Assembly: GCA_027531565.1 (NCBI GenBank)
Contig: JAPZSB010000006.1
Span: forward strand, 5,001 to 69,000
Length of the DNA: 64,000 bases
DNA from: Beijerinckiaceae bacterium
Lineage (GTDB): Bacteria; Pseudomonadota; Alphaproteobacteria; Rhizobiales; Beijerinckiaceae
Reading direction: 5' to 3'
The notes below the pieces were generated by a model that was given only the letters and a program-made list of their open reading frames with translations, was not told where the DNA came from and did no database searches. The stretch's first letter is position 1; the number at the start of each line of letters is the position of its first letter. Positions 1 through 9,670 of the stretch are shown one piece after another. The position numbers and the translations under genes are program-made.

Positions 1-1739
1 TCGGTGCCGCCATCGTCGCCCGACGCGGCGACAAGCTGATCCGCAAGGTCAACCTCGTGGCCGCGCGGCAGGATTTCAAGGCGCCGGTGCAGGTCCGGAT
101 GGGCGATGCCGAAGTGACCCGCCTCGCCGCCTATATCCGTCTCGCCTCGCCGCTGGCGCTCGAATCCCTCGGATTTGCCGATTCGATTCCCGCCTTCAAT
201 CTCGCCAAGCTGGTCTCGCTGGCCAGCGAGGATCGCGCCCTGTTCGAGACCGATGGCAGCCTTGCCGGTGACACCGAGGTCCAGCTGTCGACCCGCGACA
301 TCGCGGCGGCTTCCGGGCTGTCGAACAGCGGAATCACCCTGAATGACGATGATGCCCATTCGCAGATCATCGACGCGCTCGCCGAACGCCGCCAGCCGAA
401 TCCGGTGGCCGGCCAGTCCCGCCTTGCCAAGGTGATGCGCGCGCCGAACGAGGGTTCGACGCTGATGGCGTTCAGCGCCGGTGTCGGCGATCCCTTCTCC
501 AAGCTGGTGGTGAAGATGGTGCCGGAGAACGTGTCGCATATCCCGCGCCGCGATTCGGTCCTCACGCCACTGCCGATCGAGGAAAAGCTCGTCCTCTCGC
601 GCAGCGAGCAGGCGACGACCCAGACGCTCCGCAATGCCGGGCTGAAGCCGCAGCAGATCCGCGAGATCATCGCCGCCCTGACGCGCAACGGCAAGGCCGC
701 GACGCTGGACGGGAACCGCATCCTCAAGCTGACATTGCAGCCCTCGGAGCCCGGCTCGCCCAAGGAAGTGATGCGGGTCGAGCTTTTCGCCGACGAGCAG
801 CTTGTCGCCTCCACCGGCCGCCGGGATGACGGCTCGTTCTGGCCGGTCGAGGTGCGGGATATCGCCACGGCCGAAGCCGCCCGGAAATCGCCGCAGGGCG
901 AGGAGGACGAAGACGAGGGCAACGAGGCCAATTCGGGCCGCCTGACGCTCTACCACTCGATCCACGAGACCGCGCGGCGGCACGACATTCCGCCCGCCAT
1001 CATCGACGAGGCGATCCGCACCGTCTTCTTCGACGTCGATCTCCAGCGCCGCGTCGCCCCGGGCGATTCGATCGAGATGCTGGTCTCGAACAACGAGGGC
1101 GACAATGCCCGCCCCGAATTGCTGCTGGTCTCGCTGGTCACCCAGGGCGTGAAGCGCCGGTATTACCGCTTCAAGCTGCCCGAGGACGAGGTGGTCGATT
1201 ATTTTGACGACCAGGGCCGCTCGGTGAAGCAGTTCCTGCTGCGCAAGCCGATGGATGGCGGTGAATTGCGCTCGACCTTCGGCATGCGCCGCCACCCGAT
1301 TCTCCGGTATTACCGCCTCCATTCCGGCGTGGACTGGGCCGGCCCTGTGGGCACGCCGATCCGCGCCGCCGGCAATGGCGTGGTCCGCATGGCGGAATGG
1401 GATTCGGGCTATGGCCGCCGGGTCGAGATCGAGCACAACCACAACTACATTACGACCTACAGCCATCTCTCCGCCTTCGGGCCCGGCATCCAGGCCGGGG
1501 CGCGGGTCCGGCAGGGGCAGATCATCGGTCGCCTCGGCTCGTCCGGCCTCTCCACCGGGCCGCATCTGCATTACGAGGTCATGATCAACGAGCGCTTCGT
1601 CGACCCGCTGGCGATCAAGCTGCCCAAGGGCCGCGAGCTGGCCGGGCGGCAGCTGGCGAATTTCCGCCGCGAGCGTGACCAGATCGAAGCCGTGCTGAAA
1701 CTGGCCCCGGGCGCCTCGGCGCTGGTCGCCCAGAACTGA
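1..1739 (+). CDS. M23 family metallopeptidase (5' end outside window)
   Basis: Peptidoglycan endopeptidase-type protein of the cell envelope. The frame is open from the left edge (reading from base 3), so the true start lies upstream; a GTG at base 57 is only an internal candidate. The C-terminal LytM domain (about bases 1250-1620) carries the zinc ligands and catalytic residues of the family: HPILRYYRLHSGVDWA (His and Asp) and GPHLHYEV (HxH). The N-terminal 350 or so residues resemble the long periplasmic region of alphaproteobacterial M23 proteins rather than a further enzyme domain. An acidic, low-complexity stretch (EEDEDEGNE, near base 900) separates two parts of it. Family assignment is firm; the substrate bond is inferred from the family. 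Confidence 0.9.
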   Translation, partial: GAAIVARRGDKLIRKVNLVAARQDFKAPVQVRMGDAEVTRLAAYIRLASPLALESLGFADSIPAFNLAKLVSLASEDRALFETDGSLAGDTEVQLSTRDIAAASGLSNSGITLNDDDAHSQIIDALAERRQPNPVAGQSRLAKVMRAPNEGSTLMAFSAGVGDPFSKLVVKMVPENVSHIPRRDSVLTPLPIEEKLVLSRSEQATTQTLRNAGLKPQQIREIIAALTRNGKAATLDGNRILKLTLQPSEPGSPKEVMRVELFADEQLVASTGRRDDGSFWPVEVRDIATAEAARKSPQGEEDEDEGNEANSGRLTLYHSIHETARRHDIPPAIIDEAIRTVFFDVDLQRRVAPGDSIEMLVSNNEGDNARPELLLVSLVTQGVKRRYYRFKLPEDEVVDYFDDQGRSVKQFLLRKPMDGGELRSTFGMRRHPILRYYRLHSGVDWAGPVGTPIRAAGNGVVRMAEWDSGYGRRVEIEHNHNYITTYSHLSAFGPGIQAGARVRQGQIIGRLGSSGLSTGPHLHYEVMINERFVDPLAIKLPKGRELAGRQLANFRRERDQIEAVLKLAPGASALVAQN

Positions 1740-1750
1740 CCGCGCATGGC

Positions 1751-1803
1751 CCCCTCACCCGGCGTCGCTGCGCGCCGTCGACCTCTCCCCGGCGGGGAGA
1801 GGC
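1751..1803. repeat. 53-bp intergenic palindromic repeat, copy 1
   Basis: Begins CCCCTCACCC and ends in the hairpin CTCTCCCCGGCGGGGAGAG. A second copy with three mismatches lies at 10744-10796, also in an intergenic gap. It follows directly behind the M23 peptidase stop codon, so its hairpin may act as a transcript end. Confidence 0.75.
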
Positions 1804-1840
1804 ACAACCCGCGGTAGCCCGGAGGCGAGCATCCGCCCCG

Positions 1841-2899
1841 TCAGGCCGCCGGCTTGCGGATATCCTGCGGGCCGCGGACAGCCTCGAGAACCGCGCGGAC
1901 ATTGACCGGCTTGCGCACGGCGGCATCGACAAGCGCCGGCAGGCCCGGCACCGATTCGACCGGATCGGCGCTGACGACAACGATCCGGGGCCGTTCTTCC
2001 GGGGGTCGCGAGGCGACCCAGCGGATCAGATCCGTCCCGTCACCGCCATCGAGCCGGAGGTCGGTCACCAGATGCGCCGGACGGTGCTCGCAGAGCAGAC
2101 GGGTGGCCTCCTCGACGCTGGCAGCCTCGAGGCAGGGAAGACCCGCCGCCTGCAGGATGGTACGCAGGACCGCTCGGGAGGCGGCATGATCATCCACGAT
2201 CAGGCAGGCCGGCTCGGCCATGTCGGGCAGGACTGGCCAGTCGAACCGGAAGACGGCGCCGTGGCCGTCGCAATTCGGGCCGCCCGCCAGCGTGCCGCCC
2301 CGCGCCGCGACGAGCCGGCCGGCAAGGCTCAGCCCGAGGCCGGCGCCGCCGGGCCGGCCGGCGAGATGGCCGCCATCGCGGATCAGGCTGCCCGCCTCCG
2401 CCTCGGTCAGGCCCGGACCCGAATCGGACACGCGGAAGGCGAGGCGTCCGCCGGCTGCCGGCGCGACAGCCAGCACGACACGCCCCTGTTCGGTAAGCCG
2501 GATCGCATTGTCGATCAGGTTTTCCAGCACCTGCCGCAGCGGCACCGGATCAATATCGGCCGTCAGCGGCAAATCGCGCGATTCGAGCAGAGCGAAGGTG
2601 ATGCCCTTCTGCGCCGCCCGCGCTTCGGCGGATCGGGCCAGCCGGTTCAGGAACGGCCGCAGCATCATCCGGGCCGGAGCCGCCGGTGCCGCGGGGTCCG
2701 TCTCGCCGAGCAGGCGGTTGGCGATCTGGCGCAGATGCAGCGCCGACGCGCCGAGCGCCTCCAGAACCTCGCGCTGGCTGGCATCGAGTTCGGTCTCGGC
2801 CAGCACCTCGATCATCGCTTGAAGGCCGCCGAGGGGCGCGCGCAATTCATGCGCGATCTCGGCCATCTCCCGGGGGCTGTAGGTCGGCAAGGCAATCAT
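1841..2899 (-). CDS. Histidine kinase/response-regulator hybrid
   Basis: Cytosolic two-component protein of about 352 residues without membrane segments or a recognisable sensory domain. The H box (AHELRAPLGG, near residue 16) is followed by a HATPase domain with N box ENLIDNAIRLT, G1 box DSGPGL and G2 box GGAGLGLSLAG, then a receiver domain with the acidic pair VDD, phospho-acceptor Asp in VTDLRLDGG and the conserved Lys in VRKPV. The start is the second in-frame Met (MIALPTYS), chosen because the kinase begins immediately after it. It stands alone, convergent with the M23 gene, so its partner is unknown. It could serve as a phosphorelay intermediate or an orphan kinase. Confidence 0.85.
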   Translation of the reverse strand: MIALPTYSPREMAEIAHELRAPLGGLQAMIEVLAETELDASQREVLEALGASALHLRQIANRLLGETDPAAPAAPARMMLRPFLNRLARSAEARAAQKGITFALLESRDLPLTADIDPVPLRQVLENLIDNAIRLTEQGRVVLAVAPAAGGRLAFRVSDSGPGLTEAEAGSLIRDGGHLAGRPGGAGLGLSLAGRLVAARGGTLAGGPNCDGHGAVFRFDWPVLPDMAEPACLIVDDHAASRAVLRTILQAAGLPCLEAASVEEATRLLCEHRPAHLVTDLRLDGGDGTDLIRWVASRPPEERPRIVVVSADPVESVPGLPALVDAAVRKPVNVRAVLEAVRGPQDIRKPAA

Positions 2900-3130
2900 G
2901 ATCGAAGCTCGGCACAATTCTCGGCGGGCATCCCCGGGGGATGGCGGGCCCTGCTGGCCCTTTGGCCCGAGTCTAGGCCGGCGCCGTTAACCCTTGCCTA
3001 AGCCGCGGCGCCAATTTCGCGACAACCCGGCCGGCGGGGGAAAAGGCGGAAAATCCGCGTGCCCGGCAGCCGGAACGGGTTCAGTCCGGCGGATTTTCCC
3101 TCTAAGGAAGCCGGGAAAGGGAGTTTCCGC

Positions 3131-4063
3131 TTGCTGCTGGCCGCGCTCGCCATTGTCGCGCCGATTTTCGGCCTCGTCGCCCTCGGCTATGGCGCCGCCC
3201 GGACCCGCCTTGTCAGCGGCGAAGCCGGCAATGCCCTGTCCGAATACGTGTTCGTGCTGGCCATTCCCGCCCTCCTGTTCCGCACCGTGGCCAGCGCCGA
3301 TTTTCCGGCCCTGAACCCTTTCCCCTACTGGGCCTCCTATTTCGGCGCGCTGGCCCTGTGCTGGACCCTTGCCGGCCTGCTGGCCCGCCGCGATGGCCGC
3401 GACGCCCGGGAAGCTGCGGTGATCGGCTTTTCCGCAGCGCAGTCGAATACCGTGCTGGTCGGCATCCCGCTGATTCTCGGCACGATCGGCGAGGCCGGCA
3501 CCCTGCCCATCATCCTGCTGCTGGCCGTGCACCTGCCCGTCACCATGACGGCGGTGACCCTGCTGATCGCCCGGGGCGAAAGCGGACCCGGGGCGTGGAA
3601 AGGCCTGATGCGCTCGCTCGTCACCCACCCGATCCTGATCGCCATCGGCGGCGGGCTGCTCTGGCGCTATCTCGGCATCCCCATCCCCGACCTGATGCGC
3701 ACTCTGCTGAAATATCTGGCGGATTCCGCCGCTCCCTGCGCGCTGGCCGCCATGGGCATGTCGATGACGCGGGTTTCCCTCGCCGGCAACCGACGGATGA
3801 TCGGGCTGATCGCCGCGATCAAGCTGCTGCTTCACCCGCTGCTGGTCTATGGGCTGACCGTCCATGTCATGCGCCTGCCGCCGCATTTCGCCGGGGCGGC
3901 GATCCTCTTCGCCGCGTGCCCCACCGGGATCAACGCCTTCCTCGTTGCCGAGCGCTATCGCGTCGGCGCCAGCCTCGCCTCGGGCGCGATCACGCTATCG
4001 ACGCTGCTCGCCATCTTCACCATGACGCTCGCCGTCTCGGTGACCATGGCTCTCGTCAAGTAG
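3131..4063 (+). CDS. AEC-family permease (auxin efflux carrier family)
   Basis: Inner-membrane transporter of the AEC family, about 310 residues with roughly ten hydrophobic segments arranged as two halves; the C-terminal half contains the family-typical stretch FAACPTGINAFLVAERY. Family members move organic acids or similar small anions; no substrate can be read from the sequence. I chose the TTG at 3131 because AAGGGAG lies 8 bases upstream; an in-frame GTG at 3059 would add 24 non-hydrophobic residues. Its last 69 bases overlap the 3' end of the convergent gluQ gene. Confidence 0.82.
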   Translation: MLLAALAIVAPIFGLVALGYGAARTRLVSGEAGNALSEYVFVLAIPALLFRTVASADFPALNPFPYWASYFGALALCWTLAGLLARRDGRDAREAAVIGFSAAQSNTVLVGIPLILGTIGEAGTLPIILLLAVHLPVTMTAVTLLIARGESGPGAWKGLMRSLVTHPILIAIGGGLLWRYLGIPIPDLMRTLLKYLADSAAPCALAAMGMSMTRVSLAGNRRMIGLIAAIKLLLHPLLVYGLTVHVMRLPPHFAGAAILFAACPTGINAFLVAERYRVGASLASGAITLSTLLAIFTMTLAVSVTMALVK

Positions 4064-4924
4064 CCGGTCGATCCCGGCGAGCACCCGGATCTCCGCCGGG
4101 CTTGCCCCCTCCGCCCGGTACTGGCGCAGCGGTTTCGAGGCCAGCGATTTCGAGAGCTTCTTCCCGTCCGGCCCGGCAATCAGCGGATGGTGCCAGTAGC
4201 GCGGCGCCGGCAGGCCGAGCTGCTCCTGCAGCAGCCGGTGGACGGCCGTCGCCGCGAACAGGTCCTGCCCGCGCACCACATGCGTCACGCCCTGCAGGGC
4301 ATCATCCAGCACCACCGCGAGATGGTAGCTGGCCGGGATTTCCTTGCGGATCAGGATGCAATCGCCCCAGGCCGCCGGATCGGCCGGCACCCGGCGCTCC
4401 GGCCCGGTGCCCGGCAGCCCGCCCTCGATCCAGCCCAGCGGCGCCTCCGCGCGCCCGGCCAGCGCGCGCGCCATGTCGAGCCGCAGCGCGAACGCCTCGC
4501 CCGCCGCGAGCCGCCGGGCGCGCTCGGCGGCGTCGAGCCCCCGGCAGGTGCCGGGATAGAGCGTCGCCCCGTCCGGATCGCGTGGAGCCAGCGGCCCTGT
4601 GGCGCGGATGATCTCGCCGCGCGTGCAGAAACAGGGGTAGAGCAGCCCCTCCCCCTCGAGCGTTTCCGCCACGGCGCGATAGGCCGGGAACCGGGTGCTC
4701 TGCCGCAGCACCGGCTCCTCCCATTGCAGGCCGAGCCAGGCGAGATCCTCGAGGCAGGCTTCGACAAGCTCCTCGCGGCAGCGCGTGGTGTCGATATCCT
4801 CGATCCGCACGAGAAACCGCCCGCCCGTCCGCCGGGCCAGCTCGGCATTGATCAGCGCCGAACAGGCATGGCCGAGATGGAGATGGCCGTTCGGGCTGGG
4901 GGCAAAACGGAAGACGGGGGACAT
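3995..4924 (-). CDS. gluQ: tRNA glutamyl-Q(34) synthetase
   Basis: GluRS paralogue without an anticodon-binding domain that attaches glutamate to queuosine in tRNA-Asp. It begins MSPVFRFAPSPNGHLHLGHA, containing the class I HIGH-type signature HLGH, and carries the second signature KKLSKS near residue 255. The zinc-site region CFCTRGEI and the later Cys of YPGTC are present. Length, 309 residues, fits the family. It is divergent from the DNA glycosylase gene (75 bases apart) and convergent with the AEC permease, overlapping its last 69 bases; the C-terminal tail HRDGERHGEDGEQRR is encoded within that overlap and is probably not conserved. Confidence 0.92.
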   Translation of the reverse strand: MSPVFRFAPSPNGHLHLGHACSALINAELARRTGGRFLVRIEDIDTTRCREELVEACLEDLAWLGLQWEEPVLRQSTRFPAYRAVAETLEGEGLLYPCFCTRGEIIRATGPLAPRDPDGATLYPGTCRGLDAAERARRLAAGEAFALRLDMARALAGRAEAPLGWIEGGLPGTGPERRVPADPAAWGDCILIRKEIPASYHLAVVLDDALQGVTHVVRGQDLFAATAVHRLLQEQLGLPAPRYWHHPLIAGPDGKKLSKSLASKPLRQYRAEGASPAEIRVLAGIDRLLDESHGHRDGERHGEDGEQRR

Positions 4925-4999
4925 GCCGGTGGAATCGGGTTGCCAAAGAGGATTGCAAAAGCCGGCAATCCGGCTTTGGCTGGAAAAAACGAGGATGCC

Positions 5000-5644
5000 A
5001 TGAGCGTGATCACGAATGATGCCGACATCAAGCGGGGAATGGATGTCCTCGCCGGAATCTGCCCGCATATGCGGATGATCGGCGAGACCATCGGCCCGCC
5101 GCCGCTTCGCTGGCGCGAGCCGGGCTTTGCCGGCCTTGTCTCGACCATCACCGCGCAGCAGCTCTCGGTCTCGAGCGCGAACGCGATTCGCACCAAGCTG
5201 ATGGCGCGGCTGGACCCACTGACGCCGGAAGCCCTGCTTGGCGCGACCGAGGCGGAGCTGCGCGCCTGCGGCCTCTCGGGCCCGAAAATCCGGACATTGC
5301 GCGCGCTGGCCGGCGCCATCGTCTCCGGCGACCTGCCCTTCGACCGGCTGGCCGACATGCCCGTCCCGGAAGCCCAGGCGGCGCTCGTCCGCGTCCATGG
5401 CATCGGCCCCTGGACGGCGGAGGTCTACATGATGTTCTGCCTTGGCGTGCAGGACATCTTCGCCCCGGCCGATCTCGCCCTGCAGGAGGGCGCGAAACTG
5501 GCCATGGGCCTCGAAACCCGCCCGACCACCAAGGAAATGGCGGAAATCGCCACCCGCTGGGCCCCCTGGCGGGCTGTCGCTGCCCGGATGCTCTGGGCCT
5601 GGTACGGCCATGTGAAGCGCCGGCAGGGCGTGGTCAGCGCGTAG
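5000..5644 (+). CDS. DNA-3-methyladenine glycosylase II-type (HhH-GPD) protein
   Basis: Base-excision repair glycosylase for alkylated purines, 214 residues. It contains the helix-hairpin-helix VHGIGPWTAEVYMMFCLG and, 14 residues on, the catalytic Asp in FAPADLALQ. GAGG lies five bases upstream of ATG 5000. The protein lacks the N-terminal domain of E. coli AlkA and so resembles the short AlkA/MAG forms common in alphaproteobacteria. A much longer open frame runs upstream through the gluQ antisense strand but is not coding. Start and family are well supported; exact lesion range is not. Confidence 0.9.
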   Translation: MSVITNDADIKRGMDVLAGICPHMRMIGETIGPPPLRWREPGFAGLVSTITAQQLSVSSANAIRTKLMARLDPLTPEALLGATEAELRACGLSGPKIRTLRALAGAIVSGDLPFDRLADMPVPEAQAALVRVHGIGPWTAEVYMMFCLGVQDIFAPADLALQEGAKLAMGLETRPTTKEMAEIATRWAPWRAVAARMLWAWYGHVKRRQGVVSA

Positions 5645-5729
5645 GGCAGACCGCGCCCCTTGCGATATCGCAAGGCCATATTCAGGATCTGTGATACGAT
5701 AGCCCCATCATCATCGAAGGGAGATCGCC

Positions 5730-5939
5730 ATGACGAAGAACATGGGAACCATCGACCGCGCCTTGCGGGTCGTTCTCGGCCTCGTGCTGCTGGCCTATGC
5801 GCTGAAATTCATCGGCGCCGGCTCGTCCTGGTCGTGGGTTGGCTGGTTCGGCGTGGTGCCGCTGCTTACCGCGCTGATCGGCAATTGCCCGGCCTATTCG
5901 ATCTTCGGGATTTCCACCTGCCCGGTGGAACGCAAGTAA
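5730..5939 (+). CDS. DUF2892 (YgaP-type) membrane protein
   Basis: Small inner-membrane protein of 69 residues. It starts MTKNMGTIDRALRVVLGL, the typical N-terminus of the DUF2892 family (known as the membrane part of YgaP-like rhodanese proteins), followed by two hydrophobic stretches and the typical ending CPAYSIFGISTCPVERK. AAGGGAG lies about 8 bases before the ATG. In related bacteria such proteins often stand alone; no function beyond membrane association can be supported. Confidence 0.88.
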   Translation: MTKNMGTIDRALRVVLGLVLLAYALKFIGAGSSWSWVGWFGVVPLLTALIGNCPAYSIFGISTCPVERK

Positions 5940-5948
5940 GCCGGGCCT

Positions 5949-6461
5949 TCACCTGCAATGAAGGCCGGTAGCCTCGGCGAAGCGCTGCCGGTCCGCCGTT
6001 GGCTGTTTCATCAGGATCGCGCAACCGGTAAAGTTCCCGACAAGGCGTCCGGTTCGCGTGTCGCGGTAGGACCAGTCAACGATCTGTTGCCGGGTGAAGG
6101 TGACGGCATCACCCATCGAAAGATGCTTCGCATGGTTTGGTCGATTGCCGATCCTGCCGGAAAAGCCTGCTGACGTCTTGCGCAGATCGGAAATCCAGAT
6201 GAATTCCGTGGTTCCTGCGCCTGCGAATCCGACCTTGACGGTCAAGCCCTCGACATGGGCCGGCTGTGCTTCGACGAGTTTCAGGAAACCCGGCAAGGTC
6301 GAGCGGGCCTTGGCGTAGGCTGTTCGCATGGCGGGGTCTCTTGAGGACACATCGGTCGTGAGTCCGCGCTCCTGGCGCTCGAGGATCGTCTGGGCCCCGG
6401 CCGGGTCGAGGCCGGGCGCGAGAAGGCCGATCACGAGGGCAGCATAAAGGCGGCGGATCAT
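5949..6461 (-). CDS. DUF2314 secreted protein
   Basis: About 170 residues with an N-terminal signal peptide ([24 protein letters not shown], probable cleavage after AGA). The mature part matches the DUF2314 pattern: [13 protein letters not shown], then VKVGF, EFIWIS, GRIGN and a closing IVDWSY...VGNFTGCAI. Function is unknown for the family. GGGAGA lies 9 bases upstream of the chosen ATG; a longer start would place residues before the signal peptide. It is convergent with the DUF2892 gene and divergent from purL. Confidence 0.78.
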   Translation of the reverse strand: MIRRLYAALVIGLLAPGLDPAGAQTILERQERGLTTDVSSRDPAMRTAYAKARSTLPGFLKLVEAQPAHVEGLTVKVGFAGAGTTEFIWISDLRKTSAGFSGRIGNRPNHAKHLSMGDAVTFTRQQIVDWSYRDTRTGRLVGNFTGCAILMKQPTADRQRFAEATGLHCR

Positions 6462-6610
6462 CGACTGGTCTCCCGGACGCAAAAGCTATCCCGAAGAGAA
6501 CGGTAGCAGAGCCCTCCCGCGCGGCAAACCGGCACGGTGATGGGGAATTCGCGCAAAAAGCCGTTCCCCCGTGCCGCCTTGCCGGGTATACGCACCCGCA
6601 GAGGTGCCGC

Positions 6611-8827
6611 ATGCTGCTGAAGAACGAACCCGAGATCACGCCGGAACTGGTCAAGGCCCATGGCCTGAAGCCGGATGAATACGAGCGCTTCGTCGCCCTG
6701 ATCGGCCGGACGCCGACCCTGACCGAGCTCGGCATCGTCTCGGCCATGTGGAACGAGCATTGCTCGTACAAATCCTCGCGCCTCCATCTGCGCGGCCTGC
6801 CCACCAAGGGCAAGCGCGTGGTCTACGGCCCCGGCGAGAATGCCGGCGTGGTGGATATCGGCGACGGCATGGTCGTGGCCTTCAAGATGGAGAGCCACAA
6901 CCACCCCTCCTATATCGAGCCCTACCAGGGCGCGGCGACCGGCGTCGGCGGCATCCTGCGCGACGTGTTCACCATGGGCGCCCGCCCGGTCGCGGCGCTG
7001 AACGCGCTGCGCTTCGGCGATCCCGGCCATCCCCGGACGAAGCATCTCGTCTCCGGCGTCGTGGCCGGCATCGGCGGCTACGGCAATTCCTTCGGCGTGC
7101 CCACCGTGGGCGGGCAGGTCGGCTTCCATCCGCGCTATAACGGCAACTGCCTCGTCAACGCGATGGCCGTAGGCATCGCGAAGCGCGAGATGATCTTCAC
7201 CTCGAAAGCGACGGGCGTCGGCATGCCGATCGTCTATCTCGGCTCGAAAACCGGGCGTGACGGCATCCATGGCGCCACGATGGCCTCGGCCGAATTCGAC
7301 GACAAGTCGGAGGAAAAGCGCCCGACAGTGCAGGTCGGCGATCCCTTCGCCGAGAAGCTGCTGCTCGAGGCCTGCCTCGAGATCATGGCCAAGGGCTGCG
7401 TCATCGCGATCCAGGATATGGGCGCGGCGGGCCTCACCTGCTCGGCCGTGGAAATGGGCGCCAAGGGCGATCTCGGCATCGAGCTTGACCTCGACAAGGT
7501 GCCCTGCCGCGAGCCGGGCATGACCGCCTACGAGATGATGCTCTCCGAAAGCCAGGAGCGCATGCTGATGGTGCTGCACCCGCACAAGGAAGCGGAGGCC
7601 CGCGCCATTTTCACGAAATGGGGCCTCGATTTCGCGGTGATCGGCAAGACGACCGATACCCTGCGCTTCATCATCAAGCATGGCGGCGAGGTGAAGGCCG
7701 ACCTGCCGATCAAGGAACTCGGCGACGAAGCGCCGATGTATGACCGGCCCTGGGTGGAAACGCCGAAGCGCTTCAACATCCGCCGCGCCGATGTCGATCC
7801 GCCCTGCTCCACGAGCGAAGCGTTGCTGAGGCTCCTTGCCTCGCCGGATTTCTGCTCGAAGCGCTGGGTCTGGGAACAATATGACCACCTGATCCTCGGC
7901 AATTCGGTGCAGCAGCCGGGCGGCGACGCCGCGATCATCCGGGTGGAAGATGGACCGAAGGGCCTCGCGGTGACCTGCGATGTCACGCCGCGCTATGTCG
8001 AGGCCGATCCGTTCGAGGGCGGCAAGCAGGCGGTGGCGGAATGCTGGCGCAATCTCTGCGCGGTCGGCGCGGAGCCGATCGCCCTGACCGACAACCTGAA
8101 TTTCGGCAATCCCGAGCGCCCGGAAATCATGGGCCAGTTCGTCATGGCGGTGCGCGGCATCGGCGAGGCGGCGCGGGTACTGGAATTCCCGGTCGTCTCG
8201 GGCAATGTCAGCCTCTATAACGAAACCAACGGCCAGGGCATCCTGCCCACGCCGACCATCGGTGGTGTCGGCCTTCTGGCCGATGTGACAAAGCACGCCA
8301 CGCTCGCCTTCAAGGCCGCGGGCAATGCCATTGTCCTGATCGGCGAGACCAAGGGCTGGCTCGGCGCCTCGGCCTATCTCGCGACGATCTGCGGGCGCGA
8401 GGAAGGGGCCCCGCCCCCGGTCGATCTCGATGCCGAATTCCGGCATGGCACGCTCGTGCGCACCATGATCGAACAGGGCCTCGTCAATGCGGTGCATGAC
8501 ATTTCCGATGGCGGCCTCGCGGTGGCTTTGGCGGAAATGGCGATGGCCGGCAATCTCGGCGCGGATATCCAGGATTTCGCACCGGAGGTGCCGGGCCATG
8601 CGCTGTGGTTCGGCGAGGACCAGGCCCGCTACATCGTGACCACCGACGGCAAGACGGCGGCGCAGATCGAGCATTACCTCAATGCGGCCGGAGTGCCGGC
8701 GCAATTCATCGGCATCGTCGGCGGCGACGCCTTGAAACTGCCGGGCACGGACCCGATTTCGGTCGAGGCCTTGCGCAAGGCCCATGAGAGCTGGCTGCCG
8801 GCCTATATGGGCCAGGCGGCGGAGTGA
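6611..8827 (+). CDS. purL: Phosphoribosylformylglycinamidine synthase subunit PurL
   Basis: Catalyses the fourth step of purine synthesis, ATP-dependent conversion of FGAR to FGAM, as the large subunit of the PurS-PurL-PurQ complex. At 738 residues it is the small form lacking the glutaminase domain. Visible signatures are [11 protein letters not shown], the ATP/Mg-binding KMESHNHPS with [12 protein letters not shown], and in the C-terminal half NVSLYNE and [22 protein letters not shown] precedes the ATG by 6 bases. purS and purQ are not in the window; in many alphaproteobacteria they lie just upstream of purL, so here the locus appears split. bolA and grxD follow, an arrangement I know from related genomes. 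Confidence 0.97.
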   Translation: MLLKNEPEITPELVKAHGLKPDEYERFVALIGRTPTLTELGIVSAMWNEHCSYKSSRLHLRGLPTKGKRVVYGPGENAGVVDIGDGMVVAFKMESHNHPSYIEPYQGAATGVGGILRDVFTMGARPVAALNALRFGDPGHPRTKHLVSGVVAGIGGYGNSFGVPTVGGQVGFHPRYNGNCLVNAMAVGIAKREMIFTSKATGVGMPIVYLGSKTGRDGIHGATMASAEFDDKSEEKRPTVQVGDPFAEKLLLEACLEIMAKGCVIAIQDMGAAGLTCSAVEMGAKGDLGIELDLDKVPCREPGMTAYEMMLSESQERMLMVLHPHKEAEARAIFTKWGLDFAVIGKTTDTLRFIIKHGGEVKADLPIKELGDEAPMYDRPWVETPKRFNIRRADVDPPCSTSEALLRLLASPDFCSKRWVWEQYDHLILGNSVQQPGGDAAIIRVEDGPKGLAVTCDVTPRYVEADPFEGGKQAVAECWRNLCAVGAEPIALTDNLNFGNPERPEIMGQFVMAVRGIGEAARVLEFPVVSGNVSLYNETNGQGILPTPTIGGVGLLADVTKHATLAFKAAGNAIVLIGETKGWLGASAYLATICGREEGAPPPVDLDAEFRHGTLVRTMIEQGLVNAVHDISDGGLAVALAEMAMAGNLGADIQDFAPEVPGHALWFGEDQARYIVTTDGKTAAQIEHYLNAAGVPAQFIGIVGGDALKLPGTDPISVEALRKAHESWLPAYMGQAAE

Positions 8828-8842
8828 GGCTGCAGCAGTCAA

Positions 8843-8876
8843 GTCGTGGATGGTCGGGCCAAGCCCGACCATGACG
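8843..8876. repeat. REP-like 34-bp hairpin repeat
   Basis: Starts GTCGTGGATG, ends CCATGACG, with stem GGTCGGGC and GCCCGACC around a CAA loop. It lies in the 206-base gap between purL and bolA. A copy at 10861-10894 differs by one paired (compensatory) change in the stem. Confidence 0.75.
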
Positions 8877-9033
8877 GAAGACAAACGTCGCTGGACCCCG
8901 CAAGGATCCGTGCGACACAGACAAACACCCGCTGATCCTTCCGAAGGCCGAATGGCCGCCGGGCGGTCAGCCCGGACAAGCCGCGCAAGCGGCAAGGGAA
9001 ACAACCGCCGCGACAGCGGCAAGGATAAAAACC

Positions 9034-9264
9034 ATGCCGATGCAAGCCGCTGATATTGAACGCATGATCAAGGAAGCCATCCCGGATGCGAAGGTCGAGA
9101 TCAAGGACCTCGCCGGCGATGGCGATCACTATGCCGCCACGGTGGTGTCGAGCGCGTTCAAGGGCCTCAGCAAGGTGAAGCAGCACCAGATGGTCTATGC
9201 GGCGCTCAAGGGCAACATGGGCGGCGTGCTGCATGCGCTGGCCTTGACGACAAGCGCCGAGTAG
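9034..9264 (+). CDS. BolA family protein
   Basis: 76-residue BolA-like protein (monothiol glutaredoxin partner, involved in Fe-S cluster handling or regulation). The pattern is classical: IKEAIPDAKVEIKDLAGDGDHYAATVV, then SAFKGLSKVKQHQMVYAALK, including the conserved His in VKQHQMVY. The gene encoding the monothiol glutaredoxin GrxD follows 63 bases downstream in the same direction, the usual operon pairing for the complex these proteins form. It resembles the short BolA2/YrbA type. Confidence 0.93.
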   Translation: MPMQAADIERMIKEAIPDAKVEIKDLAGDGDHYAATVVSSAFKGLSKVKQHQMVYAALKGNMGGVLHALALTTSAE

Positions 9265-9327
9265 CCTTCAAAAGAGACGCGCCTTGCATGGCCCGTCACG
9301 CCGGCCTTGACCCGGCAGGAGAGAACA

Positions 9328-9663
9328 ATGACCGATATCAATGCCTTCATCGACAACGAAGTGAAGTCGAACGACGTGGTGCTCTTCATGAAGGGCACGC
9401 CGCAATTCCCGATGTGCGGGTTTTCCGGCCAGGTCGTCCAGATCCTCGATTATGTCGGCGCGCCCTACAAGGCCCATAACGTGCTCGAGAATGCCGATCT
9501 CCGGCAGGGCATCAAGGATTACGCCAACTGGCCGACGATCCCGCAGCTCTACATCAAGGGCGAATTCGTCGGCGGCTGCGATATCATCCGCGAGATGTTC
9601 CAGTCCGGCGAACTCCAGCAGACGCTGACCGAGAACGGCATCGCCGTGAAGAAGGCCGGCTGA
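9328..9663 (+). CDS. grxD: Monothiol glutaredoxin GrxD
   Basis: 111-residue class II glutaredoxin that binds a bridging 2Fe-2S cluster and passes it to apoproteins together with BolA. The active-site motif CGFS is seen in MKGTPQFPMCGFSG, followed by NWPTIPQLYIKGEFVGGCDI, the glutathione-binding TVP-type loop and the GG motif. AGGAGAG precedes ATG 9328 by a few bases, which decides against the in-frame start 21 bases earlier. It is co-directional with bolA. Confidence 0.96.
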   Translation: MTDINAFIDNEVKSNDVVLFMKGTPQFPMCGFSGQVVQILDYVGAPYKAHNVLENADLRQGIKDYANWPTIPQLYIKGEFVGGCDIIREMFQSGELQQTLTENGIAVKKAG

Positions 9664-9670
9664 CCCGCGC

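Noticed and set aside
6458-9022. 854-residue open frame on the minus strand
   Set aside because: It is antisense to purL. The purL product has all family motifs; the antisense frame is His/Arg/Gly/Asp-rich without domains, as expected of the complement of a GC-rich gene.
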